DNA from: Lagierella sp.
GTDB lineage: Bacteria > Bacillota > Clostridia > Tissierellales > Peptoniphilaceae
DNA length: 64,000 bases
Assembly (NCBI RefSeq): GCF_029983815.1
Contig: NZ_JASBYU010000006.1
Location: forward strand, 20,812 to 84,811
Direction: 5' to 3'
The position numbers and the translations under genes were made by a program. Positions 27,143-36,179 of this stretch are shown here, piece after piece; position 1 is the first letter of the stretch, and each line of letters starts with the position of its first letter. The notes beneath the pieces were generated by a model. It saw nothing but the letters and a program-made list of their open reading frames with translations. It made no database searches and was not told the origin of the DNA.

Positions 27143-27151
27143 TGGTATAAT
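27143..27151 (+). promoter_or_regulatory. Extended -10 promoter of the Fur-family gene
   Basis: TGGTATAAT is a perfect extended -10 (TGnTATAAT), about 38 bp before the start codon. No good -35 is visible, as expected for extended -10 promoters. Confidence 0.6.
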
Positions 27152-27189
27152 ATCAGTATAGATCTATTAATTAAGAAGGAATGAATCAA

Positions 27190-27639
27190 ATGGACAACAT
27201 GATTTTGTTGGATAATTTTAAAAAAGAACTTGTAAAGTCTGATATTAGGCCAACTTTTCAGAGAATAAAAATATTGGAATATTTAGAAAAAAACAAGAGC
27301 CATCCCACAGTGGATGAGATCTACTCTGCATTAGCACCTGAAATTCCAACATTATCTAAAACTACAGTCTACAATACTTTGTCCACTTTAAAAGAAGCAG
27401 GGCTTGTCAACGAGATCAAGATTGACGATGTGGAAGCGAGGTTTGACATAGTAACTAAACCCCATGGCCATTTTAAATGCGTAGAATGTGGTGATCTTTC
27501 TGATTTTGAATTTGACCTAGGCTCCATAAATCCAAAGGAGCTTTCAGATCATAAAGTTTTAAATAGGAATCTTTTTATGTTTGGGATTTGTCCAAAATGT
27601 TTAGAAAAGATGAAGGAAAACAAAATAGACAATAAGTAA
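27190..27639 (+). CDS. Fur-family metalloregulator (Fur or PerR type)
   Basis: The protein is a winged-helix repressor of the Fur family: DIRPTFQRIKILEYL, HPTVDEIYSAL and LSKTTVYNTLSTLKEAGLV make the DNA-binding domain. RFDIVTKPHGHFKC supplies the regulatory His/Asp metal site, and CVEC and CPKC are the two structural-zinc CxxC pairs. It responds to iron or peroxide; the sequence alone does not separate Fur from PerR. The first ATG (27181) touches GAAGGA, so the next in-frame ATG at 27190, 9 nt further, is the better start (149 aa). It faces ppk across a shared terminator. Confidence 0.88.
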   Translation: MDNMILLDNFKKELVKSDIRPTFQRIKILEYLEKNKSHPTVDEIYSALAPEIPTLSKTTVYNTLSTLKEAGLVNEIKIDDVEARFDIVTKPHGHFKCVECGDLSDFEFDLGSINPKELSDHKVLNRNLFMFGICPKCLEKMKENKIDNK

Positions 27640-27680
27640 ACTCTACTTAATATATAACTTACATTCTAATTGCTCTAAAG

Positions 27681-27710
27681 GAACCCAAGATGATCAATCA
27701 TCTTGGGTTC
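27681..27710. terminator. Bidirectional terminator between fur-like gene and ppk
   Basis: A 14-bp perfect inverted repeat (GAACCCAAGATGAT with ATCATCTTGGGTTC) stands between the two convergent stops, with T-rich sequence after it on the plus strand and A-rich sequence before it. Confidence 0.85.
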
Positions 27711-27721
27711 TTGCTGTCTTT

Positions 27722-29905
27722 TTATTTAATTCCAAAAAATCTTTTTATTCTATCAAAGAAGGACAGTTTTTCTTCTTCTTTCTTAGATTCTTCCTTAGGA
27801 GTTACCGTAAAAGGTACTGGTTTAAGTTCTCTTTCTATTGCAAGTCTCATCATGGTCTCTTGAGAGTTTACAAGTTCATCTCCCGGTTCAACTGGAACAG
27901 GCTCATAAATTCCAGAAGAATTCATAATTCTTGCCTTGGTATTGTCTTTCCACTGAATGTCCATATACTCAATAATCTTCTTTTTAATGAATTCGTCATA
28001 GATAGGAACCATTACTTCAACCCTTCGTACAAGGTTTCTAGTCATAAGGTCGGAGGATCCTATAAATACCTCTTCATTGTCTCCAAAGATAAGAACTCTT
28101 GGATGCTCTAGGTATCTTCCAACGATACTTCTGATTTCGATATTGTCAGTAAAACCTTCAACCCCTGGTCTCAGACAGGAAATCCCTCTAATTATCATCC
28201 TAACCTGAACTTTATTCCTTGAAGCCTCTTCAAGCTTCATCATAATGTCCTTGTCCGTTAAGGAATTGTATTTAAAGAAAATCTTACCATTTTCCCCTTT
28301 CGCAATCTCCTTTTCAATCTTTTCTATAATTGTAACCTTTAGTGAGTAGGGAGCTGCCAGAATATGGGAGTAATTGTTATTTACATTTTCTAGGTTTATA
28401 TGGTTAAAGAAGTTGTAACAGTCCTTACCAATCCCTTGGTGTGCAGTCATCAAAGAGATGTCAGAGTATTGTTTAGAAGTGGACTCATTGTAATTACCTG
28501 TACCTATTTGACTGATATACTTTATATTTCCTTCCTGGTCCTTATAGGTTATCAAACATACCTTGGAATGAACTTTGTAGTCTTCAGTACCATATAGGAT
28601 TGTACATCCTTCGTTGTAAAGGATCTGGGAGTAGTTAATGTTGGACTCTTCATCAAACCTTGCCCTAAGCTCCAACATAACCGTAACATCCTTTCCATTT
28701 TCCCTGGCCTTTACAAGATTTTTTACAACTCTGGAATTTTTAGCAAGTCTATAGATGGTAATCTTGATTGAAATAACATCGGGATTTTCCGCTGCCTCTT
28801 CCAATAGTTTCAAGAAGCTATCAATGTCTTCATAGGGATAGATTAAAAGTCTGTCCTTTTCTTCAATCTGTTGGAACAAGGACTTGTCCGACTCAATCAT
28901 CTCCCCAACCTTTGGACTAAAGGCATTATAGAATATGGTTGGGTCACATTTGGTCTTTAACATGGACTCTAGACCAAAGACATTTCCCATATTAAAAGGA
29001 CTGGTATAGGTAAAGAACTGGTAGTCCTTTATATTTAAATGTTCCTTTAAAAACTCCTTGGTTTGGTGATCCAGCGGACTATCTGTGTTAACCCTTACAA
29101 CTTGAAGTCTAGTCCTCTTCTTCAATAGCTTTTTCATCTGCATCCTATAGTCGTCAACTTGGTCTTCCAAGTGTTCTTCATAGTTGATGTCCATGTTTCT
29201 ATGAAGGTTCATAACATAGGTTTTTTTAACAGTATAGTTTGAGAAGATATCCTGTACCTTTTCCTTTAGAATCCTTTCGGTCCTAATCCACTTTTTGTCT
29301 CCAAGCATATAAAAACTTGGCAAGGAGTCTGGGATTGGTAAAAGACCTAGGCTGTACTTGTCCTTGTAACTCAGCTCACAGATAATATAGATGTTTTTAT
29401 TCTCTATAAATGGAAAGGGATGAAAGAAGTCTATGATTTGCGGCGCCAAAATCGGCTTAATATGGTCATCATAAATATTTGAAATAAATTCCTTTTGTTC
29501 CCCATCCAGTTCATCATAGGTATAGGACTGAATTCCATATTGTTTTAATTCACCCATTACCCTATAGTAAAGCTCTTCATTTTCCTTTAGTAACTTTCTA
29601 GTCTTTTCATAGATTAGATCAAGTTGTTCCTGTGGAGTCATTCCAGTCTTATTATCTTCTGGCGGATTTTTCAATAAGGTCAAGTCATTCAAGGACCCTA
29701 CCCTTACATTGTAAAATTCGTCTAAATTACTGTTAAAGATACTAATAAATTTTAACTTTTCATAGCTAGGATTATTCTCATCTAAGGCCTCCCTAAGAAC
29801 CCTTTGATTAAATCCTAACCAGGACAGCTCTCTATTTCTAGAATAGTTGTAAATTCTTTCCTTTTTATTTTTCCCTTCACCTTTTGTTTCAGTATTTAAA
29901 GTCAT
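27722..29905 (-). CDS. ppk: Polyphosphate kinase
   Basis: This 727-aa enzyme is a full-length PPK1, which reversibly transfers the ATP gamma-phosphate to a growing polyphosphate chain. The N-terminal domain begins NRELSWLGFNQRVLREA and has NSNLDEFYNVRVG. The PLD-like catalytic domains contain EDYKVHSKVCL, whose His (about residue 443) is the phospho-acceptor, and RGISCLRPGVEG with FIGSSDLMTRNL. The C-terminal tail is lysine-rich. It lies 10 bp after the Ppx/GppA gene, so kinase and phosphatase are co-transcribed. Confidence 0.95.
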   Translation of the reverse strand: MTLNTETKGEGKNKKERIYNYSRNRELSWLGFNQRVLREALDENNPSYEKLKFISIFNSNLDEFYNVRVGSLNDLTLLKNPPEDNKTGMTPQEQLDLIYEKTRKLLKENEELYYRVMGELKQYGIQSYTYDELDGEQKEFISNIYDDHIKPILAPQIIDFFHPFPFIENKNIYIICELSYKDKYSLGLLPIPDSLPSFYMLGDKKWIRTERILKEKVQDIFSNYTVKKTYVMNLHRNMDINYEEHLEDQVDDYRMQMKKLLKKRTRLQVVRVNTDSPLDHQTKEFLKEHLNIKDYQFFTYTSPFNMGNVFGLESMLKTKCDPTIFYNAFSPKVGEMIESDKSLFQQIEEKDRLLIYPYEDIDSFLKLLEEAAENPDVISIKITIYRLAKNSRVVKNLVKARENGKDVTVMLELRARFDEESNINYSQILYNEGCTILYGTEDYKVHSKVCLITYKDQEGNIKYISQIGTGNYNESTSKQYSDISLMTAHQGIGKDCYNFFNHINLENVNNNYSHILAAPYSLKVTIIEKIEKEIAKGENGKIFFKYNSLTDKDIMMKLEEASRNKVQVRMIIRGISCLRPGVEGFTDNIEIRSIVGRYLEHPRVLIFGDNEEVFIGSSDLMTRNLVRRVEVMVPIYDEFIKKKIIEYMDIQWKDNTKARIMNSSGIYEPVPVEPGDELVNSQETMMRLAIERELKPVPFTVTPKEESKKEEEKLSFFDRIKRFFGIK

Positions 29906-29915
29906 GTCTCTCTCC

Positions 29916-30818
29916 TTAAATAGTTAAATTTAAAACTTTATATAAATATCCTTCCCTTGCTCCCTTGTCGCTAATATAGAGATTTTGAACATTTAAATAG
30001 TTTAAAATCTGTCTAAGTATTATCATACCGGGAGTAATAGTATGTATCCTTGCTGGATTTACTTGAAGCACCTGCTTTATGGCTTCCGACTTTTGTTCAA
30101 TAATCTTTGAATATAAATTGTCTAAAAGCGTTCTGTCCAGCTCACAGGGAGTTGGCAAGTCAAATAATTCCATCGAAACATTGCCACAAGCTCTTATGGT
30201 ACCACCTATACCATAGACGTCGGGTTTTCCCCTTACCTTGGGAATGTTAAACTTCTTTAGTGTCTTTTTAATCTCTTTTTCCATCTTCTTAGCTTCAGAT
30301 TTTGTTGGAATTATCCCCTTACAATAGCCTTCTAAAAGGGATAGCGAACCTAGTTTTAAGGAATTGGAATAGTGTATCTCTCCTCCACAAACAAGTGTAA
30401 TCTCCGTAGAACCACCACCAATATCCAAAATATATCCGTCTACTAGGTCAAAGTCCTGTCTTATTCCAAGATATCCAAGATTTGCTTCCTCATTTCCAGA
30501 AACCAAATCGATATTCTTTCCAACCTGTTTATCAACATACTCTAAAACCTCTTCAGAGTTTTTGATATTTCTTAGAGAAGCAGTTGCAAAGGGGTAGACC
30601 TTGTCCACACCAAAGGTGTCGCAGAGTAAAAATAATTTATTTAAAATTCCAACGATTTTATCCGCACCTTTTTTAGTTAAAAAACCCTTATTTACATAGG
30701 AGGCAATTCCCGCCACGTATTTTTTATTTGTCAGGGAAGTTATTTGCTTATTCTCATCGACTAAGTACATATTAAGTCTAATAGTATTTGAGCCTATATC
30801 TATAATTCCATATTTCAT
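29916..30818 (-). CDS. ppx: Ppx/GppA phosphatase (exopolyphosphatase)
   Basis: This ~300-aa protein has the sugar-kinase/HSP70/actin ATPase fold of the Ppx/GppA family: MKYGIIDIGSNTIRLNMY, DGYILDIGGGSTEITLV, YGIGGTIRACGNV. It hydrolyses polyphosphate or pppGpp. It is of the short form, without the C-terminal HD-like extension of E. coli GppA. The frame opens at GTG 30821, but the ATG at 30818 with GAGGTG upstream is preferred. It is first in the ppx-ppk operon. Confidence 0.92.
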   Translation of the reverse strand: MKYGIIDIGSNTIRLNMYLVDENKQITSLTNKKYVAGIASYVNKGFLTKKGADKIVGILNKLFLLCDTFGVDKVYPFATASLRNIKNSEEVLEYVDKQVGKNIDLVSGNEEANLGYLGIRQDFDLVDGYILDIGGGSTEITLVCGGEIHYSNSLKLGSLSLLEGYCKGIIPTKSEAKKMEKEIKKTLKKFNIPKVRGKPDVYGIGGTIRACGNVSMELFDLPTPCELDRTLLDNLYSKIIEQKSEAIKQVLQVNPARIHTITPGMIILRQILNYLNVQNLYISDKGAREGYLYKVLNLTI

Positions 30819-30853
30819 CACATCACCTCAACATTTATATACCCTAGGATCAA

Positions 30854-30882
30854 TCTATAGTTTTATTGTTACAACATGTCAA
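30854..30882 (-). promoter_or_regulatory. Promoter of ppx-ppk
   Basis: TTGACA, a 17-bp spacer and TATAGA on the minus strand, 36 bp before the ppx start: a near-consensus sigma-A promoter. Confidence 0.75.
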
Positions 30883-31144
30883 AAAAACATATTTTCACAG
30901 ATTAAAAATATAGTATCAAAGGGATGTTAATTTTGTGTTAATTTTATATATCTTTTCTTAACATTTATCCAAGGCTTTAAAAACATATTGTGTGACTTTA
31001 ATTTTGTGTTTTTGTCTTAAAACATCCAGAATCAAAAGTTAAGTTTTCTAATAAATCCCCTATATTCTATGGTTTTAAATCCATTTTTGTAAAGTCAGAT
31101 ATAATTAAGCAACATCAACGATATCGTTAATTAAAGTCTATATT
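30883..31144. other. Non-coding stretch with a 12-bp palindrome
   Basis: No credible gene is seen on either strand between the ppx promoter and the gpmA terminator. The only feature is a perfect palindrome, AACGATATCGTT at 31117-31128, of unknown meaning. Confidence 0.5.
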
Positions 31145-31165
31145 AAAAAAGAGGCAAAAAGCCTC
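31145..31165 (-). terminator. Terminator of gpmA
   Basis: GAGGC (31151-31155) pairs with GCCTC (31161-31165), with a T-run on the minus strand after the stem, 5 bp from the gpmA stop. Confidence 0.85.
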
Positions 31166-31169
31166 CTCT

Positions 31170-31856
31170 TTACAAGTAATATTTCTTTGATAGTGTAAGG
31201 TCGTCATTTAATTCCAAAACCATAGGATGGCCTGTTGGAATTTCTAGACCCATTATCTCCTCGTCGGAAATAAATTCAATATGTTTTACTAAAGCCCTTA
31301 GTGAATTTCCATGGGCTGCCACAAGAACTGTCTTGTTATCAAGAACCTTTGGCGCAATTTCATCTTCCCAAAATGGAATTACCCTATCCAAGGTAACTTT
31401 TAAATTTTCACCAAATGGCACGGTTCCCTTTGGAAGCTGACTATACATTCTTTGATTACCTTGATAGTCCTTGGAATTTTCATCAAGGAGCGGTGGAAGT
31501 ACATCATAGGACCTTCTCCAGATATGAACCTGTTCGTCACCATATTTTTCAGCAGTCTCCGCCTTGTTAAGACCTTGTAACGCACCATAATGTCTTTCAT
31601 TAAGCCTCCAGGACTTAACTACTGGAACCCACATTTGGTCTATTTCTTCCAAAATGATATTACAGGTCTTGATGGCCCTCTTCAAAACTGAAGTGTAGGC
31701 AAAATCAAATTCAATTCCCGCTTTTTTAATAAGCTCTCCAGAATTTTTTGCCTCTTCATATCCCTTTTCAGATAAATCCACGTCCACCCAACCGGTGAAA
31801 CGGTTTTGAAGATTCCATTCACTTTGGCCATGTCTAACAAATACTATTCTCTTCAT
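31170..31856 (-). CDS. gpmA: 2,3-bisphosphoglycerate-dependent phosphoglycerate mutase
   Basis: The enzyme interconverts 3- and 2-phosphoglycerate in glycolysis through a phosphohistidine. VFVRHGQSEWN carries the catalytic histidine (about residue 8), RFTGWVDVDLSEKG and ERHYGALQGLNK are family signatures, and VLVAAHGNSLRALVKH holds the second histidine. Length (228 aa) is normal for dPGM. The frame opens at a TTG at 31865, but AGAAGG 9 nt before the ATG at 31856 marks the start. It is a single-gene unit. Confidence 0.96.
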   Translation of the reverse strand: MKRIVFVRHGQSEWNLQNRFTGWVDVDLSEKGYEEAKNSGELIKKAGIEFDFAYTSVLKRAIKTCNIILEEIDQMWVPVVKSWRLNERHYGALQGLNKAETAEKYGDEQVHIWRRSYDVLPPLLDENSKDYQGNQRMYSQLPKGTVPFGENLKVTLDRVIPFWEDEIAPKVLDNKTVLVAAHGNSLRALVKHIEFISDEEIMGLEIPTGHPMVLELNDDLTLSKKYYL

Positions 31857-32017
31857 AAGCACCAACCTTCTTATTTTTTATTTCATCAATCTTTTCTTAT
31901 TAAAGTATATCACAACCAGAGAGTTTTAATATAATCAAACAGGTTAAAGATAGATTATAACTTTGTAAATGAAAAAATCTTTTAAATTTTCAGATAATTC
32001 AAGCGCATTATAAGAAT

Positions 32018-32058
32018 AAAAAAAGCAGCATGCTAGAATTTGCTTCCAACATACTGCT
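32018..32058 (-). terminator. Terminator of the V-type ATPase operon
   Basis: A long, slightly imperfect stem with AGCAG/CTGCT ends (32024-32028 and 32054-32058) is followed by seven T on the minus strand, just after the last ATPase gene. Confidence 0.8.
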
Positions 32059-32062
32059 AACA

Positions 32063-32701
32063 CTATCTTTCGGCAATGATATCCTTGACCTTCATCAGTC
32101 TTGTGATGGTTGCCCTTTCATTTTCATCTAGTTTTGATCTGATATATTTAATAGTTTCCTCTAAGTCTGGAATGGTTCTGTACTCGAGAGCGTTAACTCT
32201 TCTTCTTGTCTTTTCAAGCTCCTTTGCCATCAGTTGACAAGCTTTTTCAACTTCTGCAAGTTCCAACAATTTATCCATTATCCTGTTCAAACCGTCAATG
32301 GCATTGTCCAATTCCGCAGAAGTTTGAGCATATCCATAGGGGTAGATTCCTGTGGAGTTTTCTGACTCTGTCTTTTTAAAACTCATAACGGGAATGTTTA
32401 CGGACATAATATTCTTTTCTTCAATTTCCACTCCGATACTCTGTTTCGGAAAGGAAACCGCCTCTTCAAGAAATTCGGGACTCATGATGGCAGAAGCCAA
32501 TAAAAAGTCCTTAAATGACTTACTAAGCTCCTCCTCTACCTCTTCCCTAAGTTCCTTGTTTCTTCGGATAAGGCTGATGAATCGTCGCATCAGCTCATCC
32601 TGTTTGTCCTTTAGAAGTTTATGTCCTCTCTTAGAGGTTGTAAGTCTGGCCTTTAACTCTGACAATTTCATTCTTGTAGGGTTAACATTTAGCTTAGCCA
32701 T
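32063..32701 (-). CDS. ntpD: V-type ATPase subunit D (central stalk)
   Basis: This 212-aa coiled-coil protein is the central rotor shaft of the V1 sector. It begins LNVNPTRMKLSELKARLTTSKRGHKLLKDK, the conserved D-subunit N-terminus, and ends with the matching long helix (RRRVNALEYRTIPDLEETIK). It is the last gene of the operon; its ATG directly follows the ntpB stop. Confidence 0.95.
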   Translation of the reverse strand: MAKLNVNPTRMKLSELKARLTTSKRGHKLLKDKQDELMRRFISLIRRNKELREEVEEELSKSFKDFLLASAIMSPEFLEEAVSFPKQSIGVEIEEKNIMSVNIPVMSFKKTESENSTGIYPYGYAQTSAELDNAIDGLNRIMDKLLELAEVEKACQLMAKELEKTRRRVNALEYRTIPDLEETIKYIRSKLDENERATITRLMKVKDIIAER

Positions 32702-34090
32702 CTAATCATCCCCTTGAGTCTTTTGATCCAAATACTTATCCAAATATTCATCTCTGATTCTCTTAAGCTCAGTTCTTGGAATTATTCTAAGCAATTTCCA
32801 ACCTAAGTTAAGAGTTTCTTCAATGGTTCTATTGTTATAATAACCTTGGTTTACATATTCCTTTTCAAATTCCTCTGCAAATTTCGCGAAGGCTTTGTCT
32901 GCGTTGGAAAGTGCAGTTTCTCCTAGGATTACCGCCAAGTCCCTGGCCTCTCTTCCCGATGCATATCCAGCATAGATTTGGTTCATGGTGTCTGCATGGT
33001 CTTCTCTGGTCTTACCCTTACCAATACCCTTGTCCTTTAGACGGGAAAGTGAAGGAATTACAAATATAGGTGGTTCAATACCAGATTTGTACAAATCCCT
33101 TGATAGGATTATCTGTCCTTCAGTTATATACCCTGTCAAGTCAGGGATTGGATGGGTTATATCCTCTTCAGGCATGGTCAAGATTGGTATTTGGGTGATG
33201 GAACCCTTTCTTCCCTTAACTCTACCTGCTCTTTCATATATTGTAGAAAGGTCGGTATATAGATATCCTGGATATCCACGTCTTCCTGGTACTTCCTTTC
33301 TAGCAGCAGATACTTCACGAAGGGCTTCAGCATAATTTGTCATGTCCGTCAAGATTACAAGTACGTGCATGTCCTTTTCAAAGGCCAAGTACTCTGCACA
33401 GGTCAGTGCCATCTTCGGAGTTGCAAGTCTTTCGATTGCCGGGTCATTTGCAAGGTTTATAAATAAAACAGCCCTATCTATGGCACCGGTTTCGGTAAAG
33501 TCGTCTATAAAGAACTGCGCCTCTTCAAAGGTGATACCCATAGCTGCAAAGACTACGGCGAACTTATCCTTTCCACCAAGTACCTTTGCCTGTCTTGCTA
33601 TCTGTGCTGCAACATTGTTATGTGGCAGACCAGAAGCGGAGAATATAGGCAACTTTTGACCTCTAACCAAGGTGTTAAGCCCATCAATTGTAGAAATTCC
33701 AGTTTGGATAAACTCTGATGGGTAGTCCCTTGCCACCGGGTTTATAGGCGTTCCGTTTATGTCGATGGACTTTTCCGGAATTAGCTTTGGACCATTATCG
33801 ATTGGATTTCCTAAACCATCGAATACTCTTCCTATCATGTCCTCGGATACCCCAAGTTCAAGGGGTCTTCCTAAGAATCTAACAGTCGTCTCCTTTAAGT
33901 TTATACCTGCTGAACCCTCGAAGATTTGCACCATAGCCTGATCTCCGTTGATCTCTATAACACGACCTCTTCTCTTTTCCCCATTTTGAAGTTGAATGTC
34001 CACAAGTTCTTCAAACTTAACTCCAGAAACTCCTTCTACTGCCATAAGAGGTCCTACAACTTCAGAAACTGATTTATATTCTTTAAGCAT
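32702..34090 (-). CDS. ntpB: V-type ATPase subunit B
   Basis: This is the non-catalytic nucleotide-binding subunit of the A3B3 head, about 462 aa. It shows IGRVFDGLGNPID, the degenerate P-loop region ASGLPHNNVAAQIARQA, and VLILTDMTNYAEALREVS. The catalytic P-loop of subunit A is absent, as expected. The ATG at 34090 follows AGGAGG and overlaps the ntpA stop by 8 bp, so translation is coupled. A longer frame from 34111 has no RBS. Confidence 0.96.
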   Translation of the reverse strand: MLKEYKSVSEVVGPLMAVEGVSGVKFEELVDIQLQNGEKRRGRVIEINGDQAMVQIFEGSAGINLKETTVRFLGRPLELGVSEDMIGRVFDGLGNPIDNGPKLIPEKSIDINGTPINPVARDYPSEFIQTGISTIDGLNTLVRGQKLPIFSASGLPHNNVAAQIARQAKVLGGKDKFAVVFAAMGITFEEAQFFIDDFTETGAIDRAVLFINLANDPAIERLATPKMALTCAEYLAFEKDMHVLVILTDMTNYAEALREVSAARKEVPGRRGYPGYLYTDLSTIYERAGRVKGRKGSITQIPILTMPEEDITHPIPDLTGYITEGQIILSRDLYKSGIEPPIFVIPSLSRLKDKGIGKGKTREDHADTMNQIYAGYASGREARDLAVILGETALSNADKAFAKFAEEFEKEYVNQGYYNNRTIEETLNLGWKLLRIIPRTELKRIRDEYLDKYLDQKTQGDD

Positions 34091-35855
34091 TAATAGTACC
34101 TCCTTTTTCAACTAATTTAGAAAATTCATCCTTCATGTCGGATTTTATATCTTCAAATTTATTTAAATCATCTTCATGAATATTCTTAGATCTTGCAATT
34201 CTTTCTCTAATTTCCATGTTTTCAATTTCTGACATATATGCCCCACTGTCTAAGGCTTCAAGGGCCTCGTCATAGAATGAAAGAACAAGTTCTAACATCT
34301 TATACTGTTTTGCCAGTGAACAGTAGGTGTCCACTTCATGGAAGGCATTTTGTTGCAAGAAGTCTTCTCTTATTGACTTTGTAACTTCAAGTTTTAGTTG
34401 GTCTGTTTCAGAAAGGGAGTCCCTACCTACCAGTCTAACTATTTCTTGTAGCGCTGACTCTTCTTGTAAAAGTGCCATTGCTCTCATTCTAAGCTTTGAG
34501 AAGTTCTTGTCTATATTTTCATCTAAATACCTATCTACCTTTACTTGATATAGTGAATAGGAATTTAGCCAGTTGATTGCAGGGAAGTGTCTTCTGTAGG
34601 AAAGAGCGTAGTCAAGTCCCCAGAACACCTTTACAATTCTTAAAGTCGCTTGGGAAACCGGCTCTGAAATATCTCCACCAGGAGGTGAAACCGCTCCAAT
34701 TACAGTAAGTGCTCCAACTCTTTCATCTTCACCTACACATACTACCTTACCCGCTCTCTCGTAGTAGTCTGCAATTCTTGATGCAAGATACGCAGGATAA
34801 CCTTCGTCTCCAGGCATCTCTTCAAGACGACCGGACATCTCTCTTAGAGCCTCCGCCCATCTAGATGTGGAGTCCGCCATCATGGCCACTGAATATCCCA
34901 TGTCTCTAAAGTACTCAGAGATTGTTATACCAGTATAGATGGATGCTTCTCTCGCCGCAACCGGCATATTGGATGTATTTGCTATAAGCACTGTTCTCTT
35001 CATCAGAGATTCCCCTGTCTTAGGGTCGATGATTTCAGGGAATTCCATAAGAACGTCTGTCATCTCGTTTCCACGTTCACCACAACCAACGTAGACAACT
35101 ATCTCTGCATCCGCCCATTTTGCAAGCTGATGCTGTACAACCGTCTTTCCTGAACCAAAGGGTCCTGGTATGGCTGCAGCTCCTCCTTTAGTTACTGGGA
35201 AGAAGGTGTCTATAACCCTTTGTCCTGTAACAAGAGGCTCTGTAGGGTCCAACTTCTTAACATATGGTCTACCAGTTCTAACAGGCCATTTTTGCATCAT
35301 GGTAAGTTCTTTGTCGCCATTTTCAGTTTCTACGGTACACACAGTCTCAACTACTGTAAAAGATCCAGATTTAATGTCCTTTACAGTTCCCTTTACTCCC
35401 ATCGGAACCATTATCTTATGACTTACAATTGGTGTCTCTTGAACTGTACCAATTACATCTCCCGGGGTAACTTCGTCTCCAGCTTTTACAGTTGGAACAA
35501 AGTCCCATTTTTTCTCCCTATTTAGCGCCTTTACAGAAACTCCTCTAGTTAAGAAATCTCCAGCGGCGTCTTGCAAAGCTTGAAGGGGTCTTTGAATCCC
35601 GTCAAACATCTGCTCAATAAGGCCCGGTCCCAATTCTATAGACAAAGGAGAACCTGTAGTTACAACCTTATCTCCAGGTCCAATTCCTGTAGTCTCCTCA
35701 TATACCTGAATGGAGGCTTTGTCACCTCTCATCTCAATGATTTCTCCGATGAGCTTATCTTCTGAAACTTCAACAACGTCATAAACATTGGCATTATCCA
35801 TACCTTCAGCTACAACTAAAGGTCCGGATACCTTAATAATTTTTCCTTCTTTCAA
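34083..35855 (-). CDS. ntpA: V-type ATPase catalytic subunit A
   Basis: This 590-aa protein is the catalytic subunit, with the P-loop GPFGSGKTVVQH (about residue 230), the A-specific non-homologous insert, and EMPGDEGYPAYLASRIADYYERAG. Note the start: the only well-placed start codon is TTG at 35855, with GGAGAG 8 nt before it. MKEGKIIKVSGPLVVAEGM then matches the family N-terminus. A non-ATG start on the stoichiometrically matched partner of NtpB is a mild oddity. Confidence 0.96.
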   Translation of the reverse strand: MKEGKIIKVSGPLVVAEGMDNANVYDVVEVSEDKLIGEIIEMRGDKASIQVYEETTGIGPGDKVVTTGSPLSIELGPGLIEQMFDGIQRPLQALQDAAGDFLTRGVSVKALNREKKWDFVPTVKAGDEVTPGDVIGTVQETPIVSHKIMVPMGVKGTVKDIKSGSFTVVETVCTVETENGDKELTMMQKWPVRTGRPYVKKLDPTEPLVTGQRVIDTFFPVTKGGAAAIPGPFGSGKTVVQHQLAKWADAEIVVYVGCGERGNEMTDVLMEFPEIIDPKTGESLMKRTVLIANTSNMPVAAREASIYTGITISEYFRDMGYSVAMMADSTSRWAEALREMSGRLEEMPGDEGYPAYLASRIADYYERAGKVVCVGEDERVGALTVIGAVSPPGGDISEPVSQATLRIVKVFWGLDYALSYRRHFPAINWLNSYSLYQVKVDRYLDENIDKNFSKLRMRAMALLQEESALQEIVRLVGRDSLSETDQLKLEVTKSIREDFLQQNAFHEVDTYCSLAKQYKMLELVLSFYDEALEALDSGAYMSEIENMEIRERIARSKNIHEDDLNKFEDIKSDMKDEFSKLVEKGGTINA

Positions 35856-35870
35856 TATAAGCTCTCTCCT

Positions 35871-36179
35871 TTATAAAATATTAGATCCAACGGCTTTTTC
35901 AACGTTCTTATTGATTCTATCAAGTCCAATGTTCAAAGAACCTTGGTTAGATGGTATCAATATAACCGCTGGGGTAATTTCATTATTATATCTTTCGATA
36001 GTCTCTGGTATAAGTTTGGCAAGTTGTTCCGTTATAAATATGATTCCATAGTTTTCCTTGGCCAACTTATCCACGATTTGCCTTGTTTCCATAGCTTCCA
36101 AAGCGGTAAAAACCTTAACTCCCAAAGCTCTAAATCCAAGGACAGAATCTCTATCACCAACTACGGCTACTCTATGCAT
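35871..36179 (-). CDS. ntpG: V-type ATPase subunit F (E. hirae NtpG)
   Basis: This ~102-aa protein is the small rotor subunit bound to D: HRVAVVGDRDSVLGFRALG, then GIIFITEQLAKLIPETIERY, and PAVILIPSNQGSLNIG. Either ATG 36179 or GTG 36188 can be the start. The gene overlaps the end of subunit C. In E. hirae naming it is NtpG; elsewhere AtpF. Confidence 0.93.
   Translation of the reverse strand: MHRVAVVGDRDSVLGFRALGVKVFTALEAMETRQIVDKLAKENYGIIFITEQLAKLIPETIERYNNEITPAVILIPSNQGSLNIGLDRINKNVEKAVGSNIL

Noticed and set aside
32985..33659. Plus-strand frames of 105-116 aa opposite ntpB
   Set aside because: They are shadows of the conserved V-type ATPase B frame, caused by its codon pattern.
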